Assembly: GCA_905331475.1 (NCBI GenBank)
Contig: CAJNYU010000830.1
Coordinates: forward strand, 7,641 to 71,640
DNA length: 64,000 nt
Direction: 5' to 3'
Origin: Rotaria socialis
Lineage: Eukaryota > Rotifera > Eurotatoria > Philodinida > Philodinidae
Below, piece by piece: positions 23,740 to 35,098 of this stretch. Position numbers and translations under genes: made by a program. Position 1 is the first letter of the stretch, and the number at the start of each line of letters is the position of its first letter. Below the pieces are notes generated by a model. That model searched no databases and was not told the DNA's origin. It was given only the letters and a program-made list of their open reading frames with translations.

Positions 23740-25186
23740 TTAATTGTATTCAGTTGACGAATAATCGGTTGTAGTGTCTAAAAATATTTATTATGTTATG
23801 CTGTTATCGAAGAAAAAAAATCAATTTCAGTTTGAATCACTTACTATCCGTGGTATATTGATTTGCGTCATCAGTATACTCAACATTTGTGCCTAAGTAA
23901 TTATACAGAAAACATAAAATACGAGTAAATCTCTACGAAACTAACATACTTTCATCGGTTTGATTGGTATTCAAAGTATCTGGATTCTCAGTATAGTCGG
24001 AAATATTAGTATCATCGACAATGGTTTCAATAGCGTAATCATCAGTATTCGGATCAACAGGATTTCGAGTCTGATCATTATCAATATACTTATCATTATC
24101 ATCATAAGACCAATGACCTTGACCAAAATCATCGCTCGTCAACTTTCGAATTGTCCATACATCAAAACAAAAATCAGGATTTGTCATATAACCATATGGA
24201 ATATAACAATAGCCTTTATCACCCTAGAATATAAACCAATTTGCGACGGTTCTATTAGATCGTGTTTCACACAAGAACTTCATATTTACCCAATCTTCTC
24301 CCCATGAATTTCGCACGATGAATGCTTGTGATTGATCACTATAACCAACGGCTAACATTGCATGACTATCGAAACGGAAAGAGGTATTCATGCATTAGAA
24401 ATCTCTCGAAAATAACCTTCCGTGCGTTTCTCGCGCGCCGTCATTTGGATCTGGCATTGGTACAACACCTGACTTTGATGCTTCATCAAATGTGCGAAAC
24501 AGATCAATGCCGAATGCGATTGGAAAGCCTTGTGCGAGACATGATTTCATTTGATCTAAATCAATGTCAACTCGAATTGCGTCATGTATGCGATGAGATT
24601 TTGCTTGGTCAAACGCTTCATCACTAGGACGCTCATTAACACGCGCCAGTTCATATGGCCAAAGTGACTCGAGGCATGTACCGAATTCTTCTAATGCTTC
24701 AATAGCATCTGTCATTACACAGCCAGAATCTGTGATTGGTTCCGAGTCACTACCTTTAACTCGCCCATTATAATATATAAACAAACGGCTAACATCCGTC
24801 TCACGATCATTGGCTTTTTTTGTTAAATATTCATATGCACCTGAAAGAAAAAGCCTATGTTGAAATTGAAAGAGTATAATTAGTTTTTCTTTTTCTACCA
24901 GCAAGACAGTTGGCCGTACTATAAACATAAAAATAGAAAGTTCTGAAAAGATAAAAATAAATGTTTTTTTCCTTTACCAGCTGGCTAACTGTGATTGATC
25001 TTCTACAGCTGTCATATCTGATCGTAGATCAACTTTTGGTGGAAGTTGACCAGCGCCGTAAAGTAGATGTGCACCAAATGTTTGACATAATTGAGCTTTC
25101 GCTGGTAACCGTTGCGATCGTCTAATACCATCGAGTCGAAATTTTTTATTGTTTGCTTTACTTACTAAATAAGTTTTCCCCGACAT
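23740..25186 (-). CDS. papain-fold (C1A) cysteine peptidase, copy 1, seven exons
   Basis: Exons on the minus strand: 25186-24978, 24918-24899, 24840-24417, 24365-24290, 24223-23950, 23892-23845 and 23777-23740, joining in frame to about 362 aa. The motif LPPKVDLRSDMTAVEDQ precedes the active site. Exon 1 ends in S-TG and the 20-nt exon 2 supplies T, so the catalytic Cys70 codon is interrupted by intron 1 (read SCTANCLAG across exons). The oxyanion Gln is Q64, the catalytic His H219 (SHAMLAVGY) and the Asn N237 (RNSWGEDW). The short N-terminal part lacks a signal peptide and an I29 prodomain, as in the bacterial/archaeal/viral-type GSCTAN peptidases and unlike lysosomal cathepsins. The C-terminal 110 residues are acidic, Asn/Thr/Asp-rich and disordered. 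Expected to be a soluble thiol protease; substrate unknown. Confidence 0.85.
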
Positions 25187-26090
25187 AATTGTGTTGTAGA
25201 AATATGATAAATAATAATGTCGTTGTCACAAACACTTCTCGATTTACGTGTATAAAATGAGAAGAAAATATTGTTTCTATATCGGCATATGTGAATGAAT
25301 AGGTAATTTCGTTTCTCTATGCTTTATCGACTTAATCTCATACAGGTACAACACTTCGATATTGTTTTTGTCGAACTATGATGATAAATTACTCAGAGAA
25401 AATATTCGATCATTTATTTTAATTAGAAAAACAAAATACGATGAATAATTATTGATCGAGCTGCTCTATTGATATTAAGAAGCGATTTATAACATAAGTT
25501 TTTGTTTTTTTGAGTCGTCCAGCATGAGCGACAGTATATTTTAGGTGACGCTTTCTGTTTTTACGTTTGTTTAGGAATATTTTTCTCAAGGAATAATGAT
25601 AATAAAGTTGACGTTATAGCATTATGACCTTAAAAATTCTGTTGAAAATGACTGATTTCAGCTCGATTTAACAAAATTTCATGATAGCTAAACGTATTAA
25701 AATAGAATACTCCTTAGAAAATAATTTAAAAAAATGTAAAAATCTTACGAAGGATTTTCTCTATTACATCGAATAAAACTTCTCGTGGAGAATCTGAAGT
25801 ATTCTCAAAACTTACAGATATCACCTGTTGGATGAAGCGGTCTATCTACTCGTGTTTAATTCAAATGATGAATTGAAAGTATATGCAATACGAATAGAGA
25901 TAACACTAATAGGCTGTACAAAAAAACACGATAACAAGCTCGTGCTATTAGTTTATCTTTAATTTACAGCATAAATATGAATATAAAAATGTAAAAGTGA
26001 AGATAACATGAAGAATATAGAAATATTTCTTTCTGTCATAAATGAATAGGCGAATACCGAGAGCATCACAAGGACACATTAACGAATATT
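25187..26090. other. spacer in the peptidase cluster
   Basis: Upstream side of copy 1. No coding exon recognised apart from traces near 25990-26090 that resemble the start region of copy 2 (gaatattcgtta followed by ATG, compare 28618). Confidence 0.4.
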
Positions 26091-26327
26091 CTATCTTATC
26101 ACGAACAACATGTGACAAGTCATGCTTTGAAAAAGTGTGCATACAGAACGTTTCAATGCAAGTGTCGTCATAGCAGATCGAATTTGATCATTATTAAATA
26201 GGGCATGATCAGCAAAAAATCGTCGTAATTCATCTTTATTCGGCATTCGAACTGATGGGTTGATGCCGTTAAGTCGAAACCTTTCTTCAGTGTATCGATT
26301 AATGATACAAGTTTTCAGTGGCATCAT
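26091..26327 (-). pseudogene. truncated C1A peptidase first exon
   Basis: The frame reads PLKTCIINRYTEERFRLNG...MPNKDELRRFFADHALF, clearly homologous to exon 1 of copy 3 (PIRDYLHNRTTKRKCRLNG...KAKLQQRFSDHMLF). It then jumps to IRSAMTTLALKRS, so about 10 residues before the active site (LPPKVDL) are missing or scrambled and no catalytic Cys donor follows. None of exons 2-5 lies downstream at the right spacing. I read it as a dead fragment. Downstream (minus) of it sits sequence resembling the start of copy 2, so the array seems to have broken and rejoined here. Confidence 0.65.
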
Positions 26328-27428
26328 AAATTTTATATCCGATAAGAAAACAAATTCGATTAATTAACAAGTTATATATTTATCGATGAGTATATAAATT
26401 ATCCATTTTTTTTGTGTACTATATTGAATCAATACTATCGTCTTTATACGAGCCTACGTTTTCGTTGCGCTTAGCCTACCAATAAAAACAGTGCATCGTT
26501 TTGCTTTCTCTTTCTATGTTCCAACCATTTCATTAAATATTGCAAGCACTGCTTGCCGATTTTGTTTACTCGAAACATCAAAGTAATCAGTATATTAATC
26601 ATCGACAAGGTTTTACATGAAAATAGATTCATGTTACTTGTTGCTTCGAGAACGACGGAAAACCCTCGATTCCAACTGGAAACTTTTTGCATTGAAATAG
26701 AAGTTTATAGGAATAGTCTATTAAACAAATATTTTAGATATCTTGATACATTTCTAAGGTGAATATAGCGTCTATCGCTACGCTTTTTAGTAATGCAAAA
26801 AGAAAGCAAGATTTCGCAATAGTCTTACTAAACGATTGCAGACAGAGCCAGTTTATCTAGTCGAACTTCAAACCATTGTGTCCTGTATAAAAATTCGAAT
26901 ACTGGTAATTATTCATTTTTAGAAAACAATTTAAGATCTTGCTGAGAAATCTTTATATGGAAAAATTATGCATTACTGTTAGAACATCTAATTAGATATG
27001 ATTAGAAAATTTAGAATAGTTAAAACTGTCGTTTAGATTTACATCTTTTTGTTCGTATTCTTCTATAGAAATGTATCTGAGTAAAATTTTAAATGTTATT
27101 GGTTCTTCAACCAATATTCTAGGTTTATAATTATAAAGATTATTTTAGTGTGTTTTTTGTTTCCTATTGTCTATGTTCTATGGAAGTGCAATTAGTAGCT
27201 AATGAAGCCATTCAATTGTCAACCATACATTTGTCTTTCATGTTGATAAATATTTCTACTATGAATTTGGTCAATAGAAGTAGATTTCATAGTGATTTGC
27301 CTCTGATGTTAATATTATGTTTGACCGAAGTTTGCCTTTAAAAGAGTTCAAACAGATTTCATATTCAAGCATTGATGGAAATCTATTCTGAAAATCAATG
27401 AAAAGAAAAGCGTTTTACATTTCAATTA
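26328..27428. other. spacer in the peptidase cluster
   Basis: No supported gene. AT-rich with short chance frames only. Confidence 0.5.
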
Positions 27429-28618
27429 TTATTCGACTTCACTTTCTTCTCCTCGGTCGTGTTGCTGGTTTACACCACTTCCGTCATCTTCTTCCTCTAT
27501 GTACCAATCATCTTCATCATCGTTTTCTCCTTCATCGCTGTTTTCGTCAAATCGACAATCCGTTGAATCTTCTGCATTCGAATGGTCATAACTCATATCA
27601 TCCTTTTCCACGCTGCGAATAGCGTGTGGCTCTCCCAGCAAGAATCCCGGGTTAATCATATAATCATATGCAATATAACAATATCCTTTGATACCCTAAC
27701 CAAAAAAGGAAATTTACTTTACCCATTTTCCTCCCCATGAATTTCGAACGATAGATGCCTTGATACCATCGTTATACCCAACAGCTAACATAGAATGACT
27801 AAAACCGTAGATAAAAAGGCATCTTTTTATTAAGATCTATTTTCTCTGTCAAAACTAAACACGAACAATACGTGTTTTTTTACTTCTTTTTCTCCAGTCA
27901 AAGGTGCTCTCATATAGCCATTGGTCCTTTTGCCTCCATGGGAAAAGTCTTTACTCATTTGTAATCCAAATATGAATGGAAAACCTTGTGCAAGACACGA
28001 CTTCATTTCATTTAGATTAACATTGAGCTGTAATGAATCAATTATTTTGTAATTATCTGGATGGCCATACAGCTCAGCAATTGAACATTCATTTATTTTT
28101 GTCACATCCAATGCCCACAATTCTTCTTCACACGTTCCGTGTTCACTCAATGCCATAATTGCATTAGAAATATTACAGCCTTTATCAACAAGACGCTCAT
28201 TTGATTGTTTCGCTCTCCTGTGGGCATTGTAGTAAAGAAATAACCGGCTAATATCAATCGGTTTATCATTCTCTAACTTCAATAAATATTCCAAAGCTCC
28301 TTAAAAACAAAAACAAGAAGAAAAATTATTTTACCAGCACAAGCATTTGCTACACTAAATTAAAAGAAATTTCAACTTCAAATATCTACAGCAAATAATT
28401 TATGCATACCAACTGCCAATCTTTCCTTGATCTTCAACTGCTGTCATTCCGGGACGAAGATCAACTTTGCTTGGAAGTTCTGAATTACTAATTGTGATAT
28501 GCCCAGAAAAATCCTCTTCTTGTTTGTCGCCGAATACTATTGAGTCTGATGGTAAAATACAGTCGACGCGATACTTGCATTTAGCATTTGCATCATATAA
28601 ATATTTTAGGCCTGCCAT
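27429..28618 (-). CDS. papain-fold (C1A) cysteine peptidase, copy 2, possibly defective
   Basis: Exons: 28618-28410, 28354-28335, 28299 to about 27884, 27798-27723 and 27695-27429. Exon 1 is again 209 nt and ends S-TG; exon 2 is again 20 nt (CVANACAG after joining). Exon 3 (GALEYLLKLEN...MKSCLAQGFPFIFGL) aligns with the other copies through most of its length. The His exon (HSMLAVGYNDG) and Asn exon (RNSWGGKW) are intact and the tail is acidic (DENSDEGENDDEDDWYIEEEDD). The problem is the exon 3/4 junction: the clear donor (gtaaaa at 27883) gives the wrong phase for the His exon, shifting the frame. Either a different, weak donor is used or the copy is a pseudogene. Intron 2 is only 35 bp. Confidence 0.7.
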
Positions 28619-30238
28619 TAATGAATATTCTATAACGTGACAAACAACTAAACTCAATGATTATTCTCAAATAGCATACTTCACCATAGTACAAATATAA
28701 TTTCTTTCGTCTTTTATACACTCACATCATTGTTTACCCACATCGATTTCTCACTTCGGTATGAGCACAAATGCTTGCCTTGAGAGAGTTCAACTTTTTT
28801 GAAGCATATTTTTCTCTCGTTGATTTTTGCTCAGTGGCTCATTAAAATGCATATATGGATCTTGGAATAACATTAACACCATCAGCGCTTGAAATTTTGT
28901 TTTTAATAAATTTGGGCAAATCCCTGAGAAATTATTTTTCGCCACTGTCCAAATTTCCCGTATTCTTTAGTCAATACTTCAGTGTTTTGCAGTACTCAGC
29001 ATTCGAATATGTTCCATGAAGATCACACTGATGACGCATGCTGAACACATACACGTTTATTTGTCATACCTACAAAGTGCTCAATATTCCTATGGAACAA
29101 AATCCGTCCACTCTTCAGTTTCGTCCATCGAACGACTAAAACAAATGAAACGAATTCCTTTCTTGTACTGAATTCAGAATAGATGTACGAAAAATAATTT
29201 CAATTAGAAGCAGCGAAACCTGCAAATGAATTATGAGTTGTATAACATTCGATAAAACAATGTTATTAACAGTTAAAATTCACATTTTTGTAATTATTAT
29301 ATGATTGGCTTTCGTCAAATCACTGATAGTTTCTTTGAGAACACGACCTGCATGAAACATTTACATTATTCCTCCTATTTCAATCAGTTACGATTTGTCT
29401 TTTGTATTAACAAAAAAAACTATTTTCGACATACATATATCTTATATGAAACTAATAATCCATCTAGGTTGTGCATTGTATGATTTTTCAAATTACCATG
29501 AATATCGAGGTTCCGTACGAATCCTCATGCTCCACAGGTAAGCAACGGTTTCTATCAAAAGCAAAATAGTAACGAAAAAAAATTGCCATGCGTTTATTTA
29601 CAGTCCAATGGAAGAAAGTAGGAACTTCTACTTATTTTAGCAGTCTAAAACACGCAATTCAACGGGATTGAGCATTTTTAAATCTAACCAAATATGCATG
29701 TAGAGCAGAATGATGGACTTACAGTAACCGAGCCAGCTATTGAAAAAATAGTAAACTGATCGTATTGATGAGAGCCTACCACCTTCGATATCTCATAGCA
29801 AGCAACACTTGCATATGAATTTATCTCATGAGCATAAGCCTCAAATAAAAGCTTGGCATTAACATAAACAATGAAATACTTCCCCTAACGTTTGAATAAA
29901 CGACGTTTATTTAGATTAAATTCATGATGATAGTCTTGATGTTAACAACAAGAGACAACATTATAACAAATTAAGCGAATTTTCAAGCATTGATGGTACT
30001 TTGCTTCCCAATCAACACTGCTACTACTTATGCAACCAAAAGGTCGGACCCCAAAATCCATGCTATGAGTTCTGTGAAATATTCTTTTCGATACAAGCTT
30101 GATCTTCGATAAACTATAATAAGTATTATGTAGTGGATTTATGAAAGACAAAACAATGAGATTAAATGAATTTCCTGTTTACGCAAGTGTTTCTTTCAAG
30201 CATCGGTCAAATCGTTATTTTTTTAGTCGTGTAAAAGA
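28619..30238. other. spacer with peptidase upstream sequence
   Basis: The part from about 28680 to 29130 resembles 30650-31080 in order and orientation (short shared tracts such as cattgtttaccc/cgttgtttacct and ctcttcagtttcg/ctcttcagttcg). It is therefore a duplicated upstream region of the peptidase unit. The rest shows no gene. Confidence 0.45.
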
Positions 30239-30566
30239 CTATGAATTTTCGTCGTCTTCTTGTTGATGATGTAGTTGATCTGATTCCTGATCGTCTTTTT
30301 CTTGGCTTCGTTGTGATGAATCAGGCTGTTGAAGATGGGGATTATCATGGTTTCTTGCATCACTGGCGGGGGTCTTGATGTTCTTCATGGAAATTGTTCT
30401 TAGTCTCGTGATTAACACTTGGACTTATTTATGATCGGTAATTAATTTTATTCGGTGCAGCATTAAAAGGAGTATGTTCTTCTTCGGGATCGTCGTCATC
30501 CGGATTTCCGCTGCAGAAATCGAGCTCTGAGGGTAACATAGGACTGTGACGAAGGTTAGCTGCCAT
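30239..30566 (-). pseudogene. peptidase-unit relic encoding an acidic tail
   Basis: Two short frames look protein-like. One starts at the ATG at 30566 (MAANLRHSPMLPSELDF, then an Asp/Glu run). The second ends at 30239 (about 50 residues, Gln/Asp/Glu-rich, ending QQEDDENS). Upstream sequence matches that of copy 2, yet no protease exon is present. It may be a deletion product in which promoter and acidic tail were brought together, or a small expressed acidic protein. I could not place a splice joining the two frames with confidence. Confidence 0.35.
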
Positions 30567-31279
30567 GAATAAATCTTCTAGGAGCGCACGAGGAATAAGA
30601 TCGAACAGTTACAATTGTTGAATTTAAAATGCAATTATCAGTATGCTTTTTTTTCTCGTTACTTATATAGACTCATCGTTGTTTACCTAAACTGATTTCT
30701 TACCTCATCAGTGAGGCGTGTTTTACCTGCGAGAACGAAGAATTTGTTTTCAACGCAATCCTGCATATCAACTCCTACAAATGTTTTCTTTTCATCGGTG
30801 ATTTTAATTTTTCTAGAGAGTAAGAAATGTACCTAGTTACAATTGCAACTCATAATAATACCAACGCCATCGACAATTTAATATTATTGCGGAGAAAAAA
30901 CGCAATAATCCTTGAGAAACTGGGCTTCTCTACTCTGCAAATTAATTTTATTATTCACCCTTTCATACCCGCTAGTTTTAATAGCGTCACGTTACTTAAT
31001 ATTATTTGTGCGAAAAATTTTCCTCCGCTCTTCAGTTCGATGCATTGAACGGTTACCCTCGAGAAAACCCTCTCTTTGTCATCTATTGAATTTGCACGAA
31101 ATGTTCGAAAAATATTATTCTTTACTTTTTCTTTCATGCCATAGCATGCTAGGGATGCAACGGTGACGATAACCGGTCCTTAACGGTAACCGGTACATCT
31201 GAATGTGTGACGGATTGTGTTGCTGGCACAAAGCACAAATGTAAATGATATTATTGTAAATGAAAATTAGTTCTTATAG

Positions 31280-31671
31280 TTATGTAATACGATGTAACTC
31301 TGCTTCCAATTCAGTTTTACTCGGACTCTTAAAAGGAGTATTTTTCACATAGTATGTGTTTAACAATTGTTCAACTTTAATATTAACACAAACACTGTTA
31401 AAACATGAATATGCGTGCGGTTTGCAAGATATTTTTTCATTTCGATAAACACATACAGTACTATTTCCAGTTTGGATACTCAAATTATACACATTTTCAG
31501 CAACATTAAAGGTCAATTCCCATGTATAAATTATCTAGACAATACTAAATAAAAACTTTAAAACTAAAAATTAGCGATCTTTAAAATGTATATGACATCT
31601 GCAAATGAGTACTCGATGCAATTAAATCACCTGTGCATCAGCGCCACTATCAGCAATCATTAAGAAGATAT
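31280..31671 (-). CDS. two putative exons of an unidentified protein
   Basis: Exon A (31671-31631, 41 nt, IFLMIADSGADAQ) joins exon B (31534-31280) in frame with clean cag...gtgatt and tctag borders. Exon B reads IIYTWELTFNVAENVYN and carries five spaced cysteines (CVYRNEKISC, HAYSCFNSVC). It ends at a TAA. A further tiny exon just upstream (around 31760) could encode LYIVDAN with matching phase. The protein is not recognised, and the cysteines suggest a secreted or extracellular segment. Without the 5' part it could equally be a relic. Same strand as the peptidase cluster but no similarity to it. Confidence 0.4.
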
Positions 31672-32340
31672 CTGAAAAAAAGAGAAATGACCAGCGCCAT
31701 TAATATCTCGTCAACTTAAAATTTTGACTACGTTACTTGCATCTACAATATAAAGCTACTGATGACAAAAATTCCCACTGAGCTGATGCAAACAGTATGA
31801 GAAGATTGTGTTGAGCATCATTGATATCTAAGAGTCTGTTACTGTCGCCACATCATCGTCTACATTTCTGTTATGAAAAGATAGCATCATTTTTGGGTTT
31901 ACACAAAGTTTTAGAAATATCCACATGACTTTTCAAAGTCAAGAGAATATCTTCGCTTAGTTTAATTTTCTAAAAATCGCTTATGAATATGGACTTTTCC
32001 ATGAGAAGCCTGTATTGTAACATAGTATATTTATCGCCGTGTGACAGCGATATAGCCATTTTGATCAAATTTTTAATGGGATTCGTGATGTAAATAAGAG
32101 ATGAATGTTTGCCCGATACCTTCATTCTAATACGCCTACTTTGCATTTGTTCAATAGCACGAAATCATAGTTATACACTAAGAGTTTCGTTGAATATTCT
32201 ATTCAATAAGCCCTGATGAGTAACATAGTGGTATATTTTTCTAATCTGGCTTCTTATCGACATCAATTCATTATAGTGATTAATCAAAACAAAATCAATC
32301 GCTTTCGTTCCGTTCTGATTATTGTTTATCATTCGGAACT
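31672..32340. other. spacer downstream of peptidase copy 3
   Basis: No supported coding sequence except a possible microexon near 31760 described with the preceding entry. Confidence 0.4.
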
Positions 32341-33589
32341 CTATTCGTCGTCTTCTTCATCGTCCTCGTCCTCATCTTCGTTATCCTCCTGTTCAATGTC
32401 ACAATCATCATCATCATCTTCTTCTTCTTCTTCTTCTTCGTCTTCATCGTCTTCATCTTCATCCTCATCGTCATCTTCATCATCCCAATGTTCATGACCC
32501 ATGTCATCAGTTTCCAATTTACGAACAGTCCATGGATCAAAACAAAAATCTGAATCTGTCATATAATCATAAGGAATATAACAATATCCTTGATGGCCCT
32601 AGAATTAAAAAAAACAGATGAAGATCATCCGTAAAGCTGAGATATAGCTTTACCCAGTCGTCTCCCCATGAATTTCGAACAGTAAACGATTTTGCACGAT
32701 CATTGTAACCTACAGCTAACATTGCATGACTAAAATGACAAAAAAAAACAACAGCAAATAAATGAACGAATGAATGCGCTTCTTTTAATTTATAAAAATC
32801 CAACCTCCCATGCGATCCTCGCTTTGTTTCTCTTGATTTCGGCATTGGTACAATGCCTTTCTCATCTGCTTTATCAAATGATTTATATAATTCTAAGCCG
32901 AATACAAATGGAAAGCCTTGTGCAAGACATGATTTCATTTCATGTAAATTTATATTAATTTGTAATGCATCGACTATTTTATTGTTTTCTGCTGCTTCAA
33001 ATGCTTCATCATTAGGACATTTATTAACACGTTTTTTATAGTATGGCCAAATAGACTCGAGACAAGTACCAAATTCTTCTAGTGCTTCGATAGCACTCGT
33101 TACCGTACAACCTGAATCGTTTATATTTTCATCGGATTCTTCATCTTTAACACGAGCATTGTAATAGATAAACAATCGGCTAACATCAATGTCGCTACCA
33201 CTGGTTTTCTTTAATAAATATTCATAAGCTCCTAGAATGGACAACTTTTATTTTTGTAAAATCATAGCACGATAATGTATAATGATTTTTACCAGCAAAG
33301 GAATTCGCGACACTAGACCAATAGAAATTGTACAACGTTTACTATGAGTAAATAATATGTATGACACATGTTATACTTACCAACTGCCAATATTTGATTG
33401 ATCTTCGATAGGTGCCATTTGGTAACGAAGATTAACTTTGCGCGGAAGCTGTGAACCACTGAAGAGCATATGATCGGAAAAACGTTGTTGTAATTTTGCT
33501 TTGTGAGGCTTACATTTCGACGGTAGAATGCCATTGAGACGACATTTTCTTTTAGTTGTTCGATTATGTAGATAATCTCGAATAGGCAT
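32341..33589 (-). CDS. papain-fold (C1A) cysteine peptidase, copy 3, five exons
   Basis: Exons: 33589-33381 (209 nt), 33312-33293 (20 nt), 33231-32805, 32729-32654 (76 nt) and 32598-32341, giving 329 aa in frame. The active-site region reads MAPIEDQSNIGS then C70, whose codon is split TG/T by intron 1; the microexon supplies VANSFA. Oxyanion Gln Q64, His H220 (SHAMLAVGYND) and Asn N238 (RNSWGDDW) complete the triad. Exon 3 carries the family-typical ISRLFIYYNAR-like and GFPFVFGL segments. After GYCYIPYDYMTDSDFCFDPW the last 50 residues are almost all Asp/Glu, encoded by a cttctt/catcat-rich repeat. No signal peptide or I29 prodomain. This is the best-preserved copy and a soluble thiol protease is expected. 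The acidic tail might bind basic partners or calcium, which is speculation. Confidence 0.87.
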
Positions 33590-33669
33590 GGATAAAAGTT
33601 TTTTCTACGATCGCACAAAAAGTATCTATCGATTAACAGGTATATTCGCAATAAAATGATGCTTGTGTA

Positions 33670-35096
33670 AGGTGCCGCTAAAGCAGAATTGGAGTAAATT
33701 TTGTTTTTCGTTTATTCATATATGGTTTGATAGAGCTTGAAAAGCTGATCACGAATATGTACTTTTTATTTCGATTTGATCTTTTTTTGGCTGAGAAAAT
33801 CTTAAAAAACTAGAACGCCTGAAAAAATGCTGTTTTTATGTTAAAATTTAATTTTTTACAAAAACTACCAAGTTTCTTTTCCAATTATTTTCTGAGCATT
33901 TTTAAAGTACTATATTCTGAATCAGCATGAAAAACTGATTAGGAAATTGTTATTTGGTTAGATGTAGACATAAAAAAGAAAAAAATTTCTTATCCCATAT
34001 AAATAGCTCCATCACACGAAAAGTATGTGTCAGTGAGCGTTCTTGTAAAGCTATCTAGTTTTTTGTAATAAGTGATAGAAACAATTGTCTCGTTTCATTA
34101 GAATCGCCGAATCGTGGGCTACAAAAGTACCTATTTTGTTTTTTCAAATTTTTATTTTTTTTGTTGAAAAATTTTAACTTTTTCGCTGTTGGGTGATAGC
34201 ATGTAGCAAAAAAACGAAAAATGTGCATTTATTGACCAGCTTTCATAACAATAACTCATGCAAAAGGCAAAACCAATAACATATTCGAAATCAGCGTTAA
34301 AATCTACATCGACTCATATATATTTAATTGAATTTTATTTTCTGTGAAAAATTCATCTGTGGGGGACTAGGAGGAAATTTTTAGAAAATTATACCTGAGG
34401 GGGACCACAGGCTTTTTTTCGTCAGAAATATTTTTGTAACAAACACTTATGAGTCGTTGTAGAATTTAACGCTGATTTCGAATATGCTATTAGTTTTGCC
34501 TGTTGCATGAGTTATTGTTATGAAAACTGGTCAATAAATGCACATTTTTCGTTTTTTTGCTACATGCTATCACCCAACAGCGAAAAAGTTAAAATTTTTC
34601 AACAAAAAAAATAAAAATTTGAAAAAACAAAATAGGTACTTTTGTAGCCCACGATTCGGCGATTCTAATGAGATGAGACAATTGTTTCTATCACTTATTA
34701 CAAAAAACTAGATAGCTTTACAAGAACGCTCACTGACACATACTTTTCGTGTGATGGAGCTATTTATATGGGATAAGAAATTTTTTTCTTTTTTATGTCT
34801 ACATCTAACCAAATAACAATTTCCTAATCAGTTTTTCATGCTGATTCAGAATATAGTACTTTAAAAATGCTCAGAAAATAATTGGAAAAGAAATTTGGTA
34901 GTTTTTGTAAAAAATTAAATTTTAACATAAAAACAGCATTTTTTCAGGCGTTCTAGTTTTTTAAGATTTTCTCAGCCAAACAGTAACTAAATCGAAATAA
35001 AAAGTATATACTCGTGATCAGCTTTTCAAGCTCTATCAAACCATACATGAATAAACGAAAAACAAAATTTACTCCAATTCTGCTTTAGCGGCACCT
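33670..35096. mobile_element. 1.43-kb foldback element with long inverted repeats
   Basis: Arms of about 650 bp (33670-34318 and 34448-35096) are near-perfect reverse complements around a loop of about 130 bp. The termini read aggtgccgctaaagcagaa and its complement, each bordered by TA (33668-33669 and 35097-35098), as expected if TA was the duplicated target (Tc1/mariner-type targeting). No frame encodes a transposase, so the element is non-autonomous. The arms differ at only a few positions, implying recent origin or gene conversion. The loop holds cctgagggggaccacagg, which resembles 21976-21993. Confidence 0.85.
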
Positions 35097-35098
35097 TA

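Noticed and set aside
24322..24627. 101-aa plus-strand frame
   Set aside because: It is antisense to exon 3 of peptidase copy 1, which has homologues and conserved splice sites.
31148..31195. Possible small structured RNA (accggt repeats)
   Set aside because: Short inverted accggt tracts but no tRNA cloverleaf or other known fold could be drawn.
32216..32621. Long Ser/His-rich plus-strand frames
   Set aside because: They are antisense to the acidic tail of peptidase copy 3; the triplet repeat opens all frames.
33381..33589. Peptidase exon 1 ending GSW, which would suggest loss of the catalytic Cys
   Set aside because: The W is an artefact of reading through the donor (TG-gtaagt); splicing to the microexon restores Cys. 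The same holds for the other two copies.
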